In this document: piece by piece, positions 1-4,954 of the stretch
How the letters are laid out: every line of letters begins with the position of its first letter
Numbering within the stretch: the first letter of the stretch is position 1
From: Clostridia bacterium
Lineage (GTDB): Bacteria > Bacillota_A > Clostridia > Christensenellales > Aristaeellaceae
DNA length: 5,607 bases
Reading direction: 5' to 3'
Assembly (NCBI GenBank): GCA_017398245.1
Contig: JAFQGN010000294.1
Span: forward strand, 1 to 5,607
Notes under the pieces: generated by a model
Told to the model about the DNA's origin: nothing
The model's database searches: none
The model's input: the letters and a program-made list of their open reading frames with translations, nothing else
Program-made: the position numbers and the translations under genes

Positions 1-345
1 CGCGAGGGCTTCCTGCGCGATGCGGCTGAGCTTTGCGCCCGCCTGCGCGCGGATGAGCGTGCCTTCGCGCTCGATGCGCGCAAAATGCTCGCCCACGGCA
101 ATGACAAGCCCGCGCACGCCCGCGCTGGGCACGATGAGGTTCGTACCTGCGCCGATGATATACGTGGGCAAGCCCTCTTCTTTGCCGATGGCGATGGCAA
201 CGGCAAGCTCCTGCGCGGTAGCGGGCTGGAAGAGCACGTCCGCCGGGCCGCCTGCGCGGAAGCTGACGTGCCTGTCCATCGGTTCGTTTGCAAACGTGCG
301 TTCCGGCGCGAGGGCGCGCAGGGAACGCAGAGCATTTTCTGTCAT
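1..345 (-). CDS. murB: UDP-N-acetylmuramate dehydrogenase MurB, N-terminal part (cut by window edge)
   Basis: MurB is the cytoplasmic FAD- and NADPH-dependent enzyme that reduces UDP-GlcNAc-enolpyruvate to UDP-MurNAc in peptidoglycan precursor synthesis. The first 115 residues are present, against a usual length of roughly 300; the frame is still open at base 1. Family signatures are clear: HVSFRAGGPADV at residues 26-37 matches the N-terminal 'T-F-x-x-GGPAD' motif, and GAGTNLIVPSAGVRGLVI at 65-82 matches the FAD-contacting 'G-x-G-[ST]-N-(x)n-G-x-x-G-x-V-I' segment of the FAD_binding_4 fold. The ATG at 345-343 was chosen because GGAGG lies at 354-350, 4 nt upstream, a slightly short spacing. 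The gene lies downstream of queT on the same strand with a 127-nt gap, so it may be read from the queT promoter or from its own; a TATATT at 400-395 has no convincing -35 partner. Substrate-binding and catalytic parts lie outside the window. Confidence 0.93.
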   Translation of the reverse strand, partial: MTENALRSLRALAPERTFANEPMDRHVSFRAGGPADVLFQPATAQELAVAIAIGKEEGLPTYIIGAGTNLIVPSAGVRGLVIAVGEHFARIEREGTLIRAQAGAKLSRIAQEALA

Positions 346-377
346 ATTGCCTCCATTGGGGAAACGGTATTAGGGAA

Positions 378-393
378 AGCCCCGTACAGGGCT
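378..393 (-). other. Small stem-loop between queT and murB
   Basis: Read leftward, AGCCCT pairs with GGGGCT (6 pairs, the innermost U-G) around a GUAC loop, followed by TTTCCC. It could be a weak terminator for queT or a structure in the murB leader. The U stretch is only three long, so a terminator is not well supported. Confidence 0.3.
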
Positions 394-434
394 AAATATA
401 TTCTGCAAAAAACGATCGTATCTCTCGGGAAGCG

Positions 435-464
435 GCGGCAGAGGGAATGCATCCCCTTTGCCGC
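435..464 (-). terminator. Strong stem-loop just after queT; possible transcript 3' end
   Basis: Beginning 8 nt after the queT stop, GCGGCA pairs with TGCCGC. After one A-C mismatch an inner AGGGG/TCCCT stem follows (one G-U pair), closing an ATGCAT loop. There is no U run directly after it; the nearest, six T at 412-407, lies 22 nt downstream. It may therefore be a processing or protecting hairpin, or a partial terminator, rather than a textbook intrinsic terminator. Confidence 0.35.
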
Positions 465-472
465 TGCGATTT

Positions 473-955
473 TCAGCGAAAGAGCTTATCCGCGTGCGGG
501 CGCAGCGCCCTTTGCGTGCAGAAGCCGAGCACGCCGCAGGAGATGAACTCGCCAATGCCCACGGTGAGCATCAGATAGGGGATGGAATCCGGCACGCCAT
601 AGACGCGCGAGAGCACGAACGGCACGATCAGCGTATTGCTGAGGATGGGCGGCAGCGTGGCCAGCACGGGCCTGTTCCGAAGAGCGCGGGTGCCGATGGC
701 GCCCAGAAACGTTGCCAGAGTTCCGAAGATCACATCCCACGGGGCGCAGCCCGTCATGAGATTGGCCAGCAGACAGCCGGCCGTCAGCCCGGGCACGGCG
801 GCCTGGGTAAACACGGGCAGAATGGTGAGCGCTTCGGAAATGCGCACCTGGATGACGCCGCTGGCAAGCCCGAGAACGCTTGCGAGCAGAGTCAGCGCGA
901 CGTAGAGCGCGGCGATGATGGCCGCACGGGTCCAGTACCGGGTAGAGTTACGCAT
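473..955 (-). CDS. queT: QueT family queuosine-precursor (preQ1) transporter
   Basis: A 160-residue hydrophobic membrane protein of the QueT family, thought to act as a substrate-binding membrane component for uptake of a queuosine precursor such as preQ1, probably with a shared ECF energizing module. Evidence is the typical length, the short charged N-terminus followed by a membrane segment (about residues 11-31), the family hallmark VIQVRISEALTILP at 34-47, then PGLTAGCLLANLMTG (55-69), DVIFGTLATFLGA (74-86), LPPILSNTLIVP (101-112) and VGIGEFISCGVLG (132-144). These fit about five membrane segments. The ATG at 955-953 is preferred over a longer reading of the same frame because AAAGGAG (971-965) sits 9 nt upstream and homology begins there. 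The leader carries a preQ1-I riboswitch, which independently supports the substrate. No queuosine biosynthesis gene is visible in the window, consistent with a salvage role. A strong stem-loop follows the stop codon. Confidence 0.9.
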   Translation of the reverse strand: MRNSTRYWTRAAIIAALYVALTLLASVLGLASGVIQVRISEALTILPVFTQAAVPGLTAGCLLANLMTGCAPWDVIFGTLATFLGAIGTRALRNRPVLATLPPILSNTLIVPFVLSRVYGVPDSIPYLMLTVGIGEFISCGVLGFCTQRALRPHADKLFR

Positions 956-964
956 GGGGTACCA

Positions 965-1007
965 CTCCTTTAGTTTTGTTTTAGGTGAGGAAGGTCTCGA
1001 ACTCACC
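965..1007 (-). promoter_or_regulatory. preQ1-I riboswitch controlling queT
   Basis: In the queT leader, GGTGAG (1007-1002) and CTCACC (989-984) form a perfect 6-bp P1 around a 12-nt loop. The loop begins UUC and ends in a C directly before the 3' strand of P1, the position of the cytosine that recognises preQ1 in known class I aptamers. The tail after P1 (983-965) is A-rich, of the form UAAAACAAAACUAAAGGAG, very like known preQ1-I tails, and it contains the queT Shine-Dalgarno sequence. A loop AG can pair with CU of the tail as a short P2; longer pairing between loop CCUU and the AAGG of the Shine-Dalgarno is also possible. This suggests translational control: ligand binding would hide the ribosome binding site and lower queT expression when preQ1 is plentiful. 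Recognition is by pattern and by gene context, not by a covariance search. Confidence 0.85.
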
Positions 1008-1008
1008 G

Positions 1009-1022
1009 GCGCGAAAACGCGC
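1009..1022 (-). other. GC hairpin abutting the riboswitch aptamer
   Basis: GCGCG pairs with CGCGC around a UUUU loop, ending one nucleotide 5' of riboswitch stem P1. It would lie near the 5' end of the queT transcript and could stack on P1 or protect the RNA end. A role is inferred from position only. Confidence 0.5.
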
Positions 1023-1030
1023 TGGGGCAT

Positions 1031-1039
1031 AGTATACCA
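1031..1039 (-). promoter_or_regulatory. Extended -10 promoter for queT
   Basis: Read leftward this is TGGTATACT, a good extended -10 element (TGnTATAAT consensus, one mismatch). No good -35 hexamer lies 16-18 nt upstream, which is common for extended -10 promoters. Transcription would begin about base 1024, just before the GC hairpin and riboswitch, giving a leader of about 70 nt. Confidence 0.6.
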
Positions 1040-1253
1040 CAGCATTGTTACGGGAGATAGCAGGGGCCTGCATTGTCGGCCTTTCGCTTTTTCATGCATA
1101 CGCACGCTCAAAGAAAGGCGTTTTTCTGTATCCGGCAGGCGCACATCCGCTTTGATCGGCATAAACCCATGGAGGGTTCCCCTCGGCAGTTTCGCAAAGG
1201 CGGCCTTTCTAAATGGCGCGCAGCAAAGGTCTGAGCGATCAAGGCGCGGGCAC
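1040..1253. other. Divergent intergenic region without a recognised gene
   Basis: This stretch separates the leftward queT promoter from the rightward promoter at 1254. No reading frame has both a ribosome binding site and a recognisable product, and no tRNA-like fold was seen. Small inverted repeats are present: AACCC/GGGTT (1164-1168 with 1174-1178) and AAAGG/CCTTT (1196-1200 with 1204-1208). Neither has a following T run long enough to call a terminator. They could be operator sites, but nothing identifies a regulator. Confidence 0.5.
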
Positions 1254-1282
1254 TTGAAAGAATGCGAAAAAAATTGTATCAT
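1254..1282 (+). promoter_or_regulatory. Sigma-A-type promoter for the glycosidase operon
   Basis: TTGAAA (1254-1259) and TATCAT (1277-1282) are separated by exactly 17 nt with an A-rich spacer. Transcription would start near 1289. Overlapping alternatives TATTAT (1282-1287) and TATGAT (1285-1290) are better hexamers but badly spaced from this -35. Confidence 0.6.
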
Positions 1283-1329
1283 ATTATGATAGGGGAGAAA
1301 TACGCTCTCCTGCATGCGAAAGAGCTCCC

Positions 1330-1336
1330 GGAGGAG
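1330..1336 (+). promoter_or_regulatory. Ribosome binding site that sets a TTG start
   Basis: GGAGGAG ends 7 nt before the TTG at 1344. The in-frame ATG at 1314 has no ribosome binding site at a useful distance; the nearest, GGGGAG at 1292-1297, is 16 nt away. TTG is therefore the preferred start. Confidence 0.7.
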
Positions 1337-1343
1337 AGAGAGA

Positions 1344-2567
1344 TTGAAACACGCCCGCAAAAAGACGTTCCGCTTTCCGGTTTTTTTGACGATGCTGGCC
1401 GTGGCGGCCCTTGTGCTGCTCGCGCCGTCGTCGGGCCCGGTGGAAAGCGTATCCGATATGCTCAGCACGCCCTCGCCCACCCCGGTTCCCACGGCGACGC
1501 CCGTGCCGACGCCTTCCCCCACCCTTGCGCCGACAAAAACGCCTGAGCCAACAAAAACGCCTGAGCCAACAAAAACGCCTGAGCCAACAAAAACGCCTGA
1601 GCCAACAAAAACGCCTGAGCCGACGGCTGCGCCGGTGCAGACGATTATCCCGGTGCAGACCGCCGCTGCGACAGCGCAGCCGCAGATTTTGCCCACGGCT
1701 TCTCCCGAGCCACAGACGCCCGTCTTCCCCGGCGAAGAATTTGACCCGCGTGGAGACGGAAGCATGGTCAAAACCCTTCCCATGGACGATTTTTCCGGCG
1801 GAAGCGCGCCTTTGGAGAGCGGCTACAGCGAGGACAGGCGCGTGTACAGTGACGATACCATCACGGTGGTCACCTATCAGGAAAAGCACGAGGGCACGAT
1901 CTATTCCGTGGCCGAGGTGACGATCGAACACGCGAGCCAGCTGCGCACGGCCATCGCAGGCACGGTCTCTTCGCCCGCGCGCAGCAAGATGATCAAGCTG
2001 GCGCACAGGGTGAACGCCATCGTGGCCATCGACGGCGATTATTATGCCGACCGCAAGGGCGCGTATGCCGTGCGGCAGGGGCAGCTGCTTTCCGATTCGT
2101 TCGAAAGCGACCTAGATCTTCTGGTGATCGATTATGATGGAAACTTCCACTGCATCCTCGCAGCCGAAAAGGAGCAGGCCATTGCAGATCTACAGGGACA
2201 GATCTACCAGTGCATCAGCTTTGGGCCCGTGCTCATCCGCGACGGAGATCGGATCGAATACCCGGCGGATTATCAGTTCGGGCTGGATTATTTAAACCCG
2301 CGCGCGGGCATCGGCCAAATGGGCGAGCGGAAATACATGCTGGTGGTCGCATCCGGCAGGCTGCAAAACAGCATGGCGATCACGGCCTCCAAGCTGCAGG
2401 ATTTCATGCTGGCCAAGGGCTGCGTGCAGGCCTATAATGTGGACGGCGGCGCTTCGGCCGAGCTGGTGTTCGACGGCGAAAGCTACAGCCCGCTCACGCC
2501 CAGCGGAGAGCGCGGCCTGTACGATATCATCTATTTCGCATCGGCGGCAGAGGAGGCGGCGCAATGA
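1344..2567 (+). CDS. Membrane-anchored phosphodiester glycosidase (NAGPA-domain) protein with Pro/Thr linker
   Basis: A 407-residue protein from the TTG start. A basic N-terminus (KHARKK) precedes a hydrophobic segment at about residues 12-28, an uncleaved anchor or signal peptide, so the rest should lie outside the membrane. Residues about 41-100 are a Pro/Thr-rich spacer including five TKTPEP repeats (64-93). The C-terminal part, about 150-400, fits the phosphodiester glycosidase/NAGPA family (formerly DUF2233): AIDGDYY at 229-235 corresponds to the usual 'INGDYF', NPRAGIG at 318-324 to 'PRTAIG', and NVDGGASAE at 365-373 to the 'NLDGGGSTT' motif. The mammalian member removes GlcNAc from a phosphodiester; the bacterial substrate here is unknown, and glycopolymer phosphodiesters are plausible. 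The stop overlaps the next gene's start by 4 bp (ATGA), and AGGAGG for that gene lies inside this one, so the two are probably made together. Confidence 0.87.
   Translation: MKHARKKTFRFPVFLTMLAVAALVLLAPSSGPVESVSDMLSTPSPTPVPTATPVPTPSPTLAPTKTPEPTKTPEPTKTPEPTKTPEPTKTPEPTAAPVQTIIPVQTAAATAQPQILPTASPEPQTPVFPGEEFDPRGDGSMVKTLPMDDFSGGSAPLESGYSEDRRVYSDDTITVVTYQEKHEGTIYSVAEVTIEHASQLRTAIAGTVSSPARSKMIKLAHRVNAIVAIDGDYYADRKGAYAVRQGQLLSDSFESDLDLLVIDYDGNFHCILAAEKEQAIADLQGQIYQCISFGPVLIRDGDRIEYPADYQFGLDYLNPRAGIGQMGERKYMLVVASGRLQNSMAITASKLQDFMLAKGCVQAYNVDGGASAELVFDGESYSPLTPSGERGLYDIIYFASAAEEAAQ
1533..1622 (+). repeat. Five tandem 18-bp repeats encoding TKTPEP
   Basis: The unit acaaaaacgcctgagcca is present in five head-to-tail copies; the first four are identical and the fifth ends in g. 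Each encodes six residues in frame, so gain or loss of a copy would change linker length without a frameshift. The near identity at synonymous positions suggests recent expansion by slippage or recombination. Confidence 0.97.
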
Positions 2568-3550
2568 ACGAAAACATCCTGTTTCGGTTCGGGCCGCTCA
2601 GCCTGACGCGCTTCGGGCTGTGGATCGGCCTGGGGGCTCTTTTATGGATGGGTTCCGCTGGGATGATGCGCGCATGGAAGTACAGAAAGATGCCTGCGGG
2701 CACGGTTTGGTTCGCTGCGTTCTGCATGATCGCGCTGGGCGCGGTATGCTCGCGCGCTTTGTACTGCGCGGTGAATTTTGACCGGTATGCGGCCGATTCC
2801 CTTTTCAGAATGTGGGAGGGCGGCATGAGCATGTGCGGCGCGCTGCTGGGTGCGTTCGCAGGGCTGTGGCTGGCTTCCGGCATTGCAAAGGTGAAGATCG
2901 GCCGGCTGGCGAACTGCTTCGGCCCGGGCATCGGCCTGTTCGGCGCGTGCGCTGTGATGGCGCAGAGGGCCATCGGCGAGGGCTGGGGCAAGGTGGCGGA
3001 GGCCGCATGGGTGGGCGAAAGCCTGCTGGGCGTCGTCGACCTGTACGGAGACATCCGCTATGCCGTGTTCCGGGTGGAGCTGATCGGCTGCGCGCTTACG
3101 TTTCTGGCCGGCCTTCTGCCCCTGCTGCGCAGGCGGCCCGCGCGCTTTTCGGCGTTCGGATGGGGCTGGGACGTGTACGCGGCCATGCGCATCGTAACGG
3201 CGAGCATGCGCGAAGGCGCGATATTGCGCGTGGAGTATTTCCGCATCGAGCAGATCGCCGGGGTTGCAATCCTGCTTATCATCGCGCTGTGCCGCCTTGC
3301 GTGCGATCTGCGCGCGGGAGCGGGCGCGAAGCGCTGGATCCCATTTATCCTGTTATTGATCGGCGCGGGAATCTGCGTATGGATGGAATTTGCAGTGGAC
3401 CGCGAGGGATATCTGGAAGAAAAATACGCGCTGATGGCCTTCGGCGCGCTGCTGTGCCTGCTAGGCGCCCTGCCGCGGAGGGAGAAACGTCAGGGGCTCC
3501 GCCCCCGAACCCCGCTTGGGGGAATGATTCCCCCAAGACCCCTCAATTAG
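2564..3550 (+). CDS. Divergent Lgt-family (prolipoprotein diacylglyceryl transferase-like) membrane protein
   Basis: A 328-residue polytopic protein with about eight hydrophobic segments, the last two (about 257-276 and 288-304) beyond the usual Lgt core. True Lgt moves diacylglyceryl from phosphatidylglycerol to the lipobox cysteine of prolipoproteins. Family marks are FGPLSLTRFGLWIGLG (9-24), a SRALYCAVNF segment (63-72), LFRMWEGGMSM (80-90), AQRAIGEGWG (133-142) and SMREGAILRVEYFRIEQI (214-231). Arg135 and Arg216 fit the two conserved arginines (E. coli R143 and R239 by my alignment). However Cys91 stands where active Lgt has His after WEGG(L/M)S(F), and the 'RIGNFxNGE' loop is shortened so its Asn is lost. 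Ordinary Lgt activity is thus doubtful; another lipid transfer or a non-catalytic role is possible. The start is fixed by AGGAGG (2551-2556), 7 nt upstream, and overlaps the glycosidase stop. The last 20 codons derive from a palindromic repeat. Confidence 0.8.
   Translation: MNENILFRFGPLSLTRFGLWIGLGALLWMGSAGMMRAWKYRKMPAGTVWFAAFCMIALGAVCSRALYCAVNFDRYAADSLFRMWEGGMSMCGALLGAFAGLWLASGIAKVKIGRLANCFGPGIGLFGACAVMAQRAIGEGWGKVAEAAWVGESLLGVVDLYGDIRYAVFRVELIGCALTFLAGLLPLLRRRPARFSAFGWGWDVYAAMRIVTASMREGAILRVEYFRIEQIAGVAILLIIALCRLACDLRAGAGAKRWIPFILLLIGAGICVWMEFAVDREGYLEEKYALMAFGALLCLLGALPRREKRQGLRPRTPLGGMIPPRPLN
3487..3537. repeat. Palindromic GC-rich repeat, copy A, overlapping the end of the Lgt-like gene
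   Basis: The element has two hairpins. In the first, TCAGGGGC (3490-3497) faces GCCCCCGA (3501-3508) around a TCC loop with one A-C mismatch. In the second, CTTGGGGG (3515-3522) pairs perfectly with CCCCCAAG (3530-3537). Bases 3487-3516 match copy B at 5518-5548 in 25 of 31 alignment columns. It encodes residues 309-325 of the Lgt-like protein. Lacking a T run, it is not a classic terminator but may act as a transcript 3'-end structure. Confidence 0.8.
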
Positions 3551-3690
3551 GAGAGGAACTTGGGCGCATCTCGCCGGGCGCATGACCGACGGGAAAACAC
3601 AAAAGCATCACCCGCATTATTTCTTTTTTGGGGAAGGATTCTTTATTCCAATAGAAAGCCCTCTCCGCAACGACCTATCTCCCCCGTATA

Positions 3691-3697
3691 AAGGAGG
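3691..3697 (+). promoter_or_regulatory. Strong ribosome binding site of the methyltransferase gene
   Basis: AAGGAGG lies 6 nt before the ATG at 3704. It resembles the queT site, both followed by GGTACCCC or GTACCCC before the ATG. The 153-nt gap before the methyltransferase holds no gene; a possible promoter TTGGGG (3628-3633), 18 nt, TAGAAA (3652-3657) is weak. Confidence 0.75.
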
Positions 3698-3703
3698 TAC
3701 CCC

Positions 3704-4954
3704 ATGCTTCTGAAGCCTGTATTTGCAAAGGCAGAGCGTCCGCACGGCGCGAAAGCGGACGGCCTGTATATTCTGGACGATATCCGCGATGCGCTGCCGC
3801 GGCTGATCGAACAATACGCCGGGAAAGTGCAGACGGTGTATATCGACCCGCCGTTCGCCTCGGGCCAGACCTACCGCATGCGCGTTTGCGCGGGCGAGGC
3901 GGACTGGAAAAAGGGCGTGGGCTCCCTCGTGCAGGAGGCCTACACCGATCCTTCCGATATGGACGCGGCCGAGGCCTTGCTGCGCCGGTTCATTGAAGGC
4001 GCGAAGGAGCTGCTGTGCGAAAACGGCCTGATCTTTGTGCATGTGGACTGGCGTCTGTCCGGCCGCACGCGCCGTCTGCTGGACGAGCTGTTCGGCGAGG
4101 ATCACATCCTCAACGAGATCATCTGGTCGTATCAGACCGGCGGGCGGGCCAAGAAATATTTCAGCCGCAAGCACGACAGCATATTTCTGTACCGCAAGGG
4201 CGAGGAATATACTTTCCATATCGAGAACGTTTCCGTAAAGCGCGAAGGCGCGCGCCGCAACCATATGCGCCGGCAGGTGGACGCGGACGGGCGCACCTAC
4301 CGCACGATCAAATCCGGCGGAAAGATATACACCTATTACGACGACGAGCCGGCCTATCCGGGCGATGTATGGGACGATCTGCAGATGCAGCAGAAGGATC
4401 CGCAGCGCACGGGCTACGACACGCAAAAGCCTTTGCGGCTTCTGGAGCGCGTGATTCTGTGTTCCACCGAAGAGGGCGACCTTGTGGCCGATCTGTGCTC
4501 GGGTTCGGGTACGACGTTGGAGGCCGCATGGCGCAGCGGAAGGCGCTTTATCGGCGTGGACAAGAGCCCCATGGCCCTGCTGGCCACGCGCAGGCGCATG
4601 TCCGGCGCGCTGACTGAGACCGAGATGGAGCCCGATATGGACGCGCCTGAGCTGGAATGCAGGCTCGTCGCGCAGGGCATCAGCGATATCGAGGTGCGCA
4701 TCGAAGGCCTTGCGCAAAAGGAAGGCGATCAGGTACAGGGGCTCGACCGCATCGACGGCTGGGCCGTGGGCTATCTGCGCGGCGATGTGTTCGAGACCGT
4801 TGGGCAGATGCAGCGCACGCGCGTGAAGCCGGGCATCGAGCTGCGCATGGCCGTGCCGGTGCTGGAAGGCGAACTCGCCGTGCGCATCAACGATGTGTAC
4901 GGAAAAACGGCCTATTATCTTCTGGACAGATCCAAGGTGGAATACGAAGTATGA
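3704..4954 (+). CDS. Beta-class site-specific DNA methyltransferase (N6-adenine or N4-cytosine)
   Basis: A 416-residue enzyme of the N6_N4_Mtase family, which transfers a methyl group from S-adenosylmethionine to an exocyclic amino group in DNA. Motif order is that of the beta class: motif IV TVYIDPPF at 44-51 (catalytic DPPF), then GLIFVHVDWRLSGRTRRLLDELFG region (108-131) and NEIIWSYQTGG (137-147) with KHDSIFLYRKG (156-166), a likely target-recognition stretch to about 235, motif X TQKPLRLLERVI at 240-251, motif I DLCSGSGTT at 263-271 (usual Phe replaced by Cys), and RFIGVD at 281-286. The core resembles type III Mod enzymes and solitary methyltransferases. About 100 further residues (317-416) form a separate, beta-rich C-terminal region with no catalytic motif. 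No restriction subunit is in the window; the gene overlaps the following one by 4 bp (ATGA). The target sequence cannot be predicted. The start is set by AAGGAGG 6 nt upstream. Confidence 0.9.
   Translation: MLLKPVFAKAERPHGAKADGLYILDDIRDALPRLIEQYAGKVQTVYIDPPFASGQTYRMRVCAGEADWKKGVGSLVQEAYTDPSDMDAAEALLRRFIEGAKELLCENGLIFVHVDWRLSGRTRRLLDELFGEDHILNEIIWSYQTGGRAKKYFSRKHDSIFLYRKGEEYTFHIENVSVKREGARRNHMRRQVDADGRTYRTIKSGGKIYTYYDDEPAYPGDVWDDLQMQQKDPQRTGYDTQKPLRLLERVILCSTEEGDLVADLCSGSGTTLEAAWRSGRRFIGVDKSPMALLATRRRMSGALTETEMEPDMDAPELECRLVAQGISDIEVRIEGLAQKEGDQVQGLDRIDGWAVGYLRGDVFETVGQMQRTRVKPGIELRMAVPVLEGELAVRINDVYGKTAYYLLDRSKVEYEV

Noticed and set aside
395..412. T6 run and TATATT between queT and murB as a murB promoter
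   Set aside because: TATATT is a fair -10 but no hexamer near TTGACA lies 16-18 nt upstream, and its start point would fall inside a hairpin. It is noted but not called.
85..973. Several plus-strand open frames over murB and queT
   Set aside because: They lie opposite genes supported by homology and have Arg/Ala/Gly-rich products with no ribosome binding sites of note.
1314..1346. ATG at 1314 as start of the glycosidase gene
   Set aside because: It has no ribosome binding site at proper distance, whereas GGAGGAG is ideally placed for the TTG at 1344, and the protein from TTG has a normal basic N-terminus before the membrane segment.
1533..1622. Tandem 18-bp repeats as a CRISPR array or iteron origin
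   Set aside because: There are no spacers between units, and the period keeps a coding frame encoding TKTPEP inside a membrane protein linker.
473..1783. Long open frame on the minus strand reaching 436 codons through queT
   Set aside because: Only the part from the ATG at 955 has a ribosome binding site and QueT homology. The upstream part crosses the riboswitch, the promoter and the antisense of the Pro/Thr repeats, where it gives a low-complexity G-V-F-V-G-S product.
3628..3651. Inverted repeat TTGGGG/TTCCAA in the gap before the methyltransferase as a terminator or operator
   Set aside because: The stem needs two G-U pairs, ends in a mismatch and has no T run after it; chance is a sufficient explanation.
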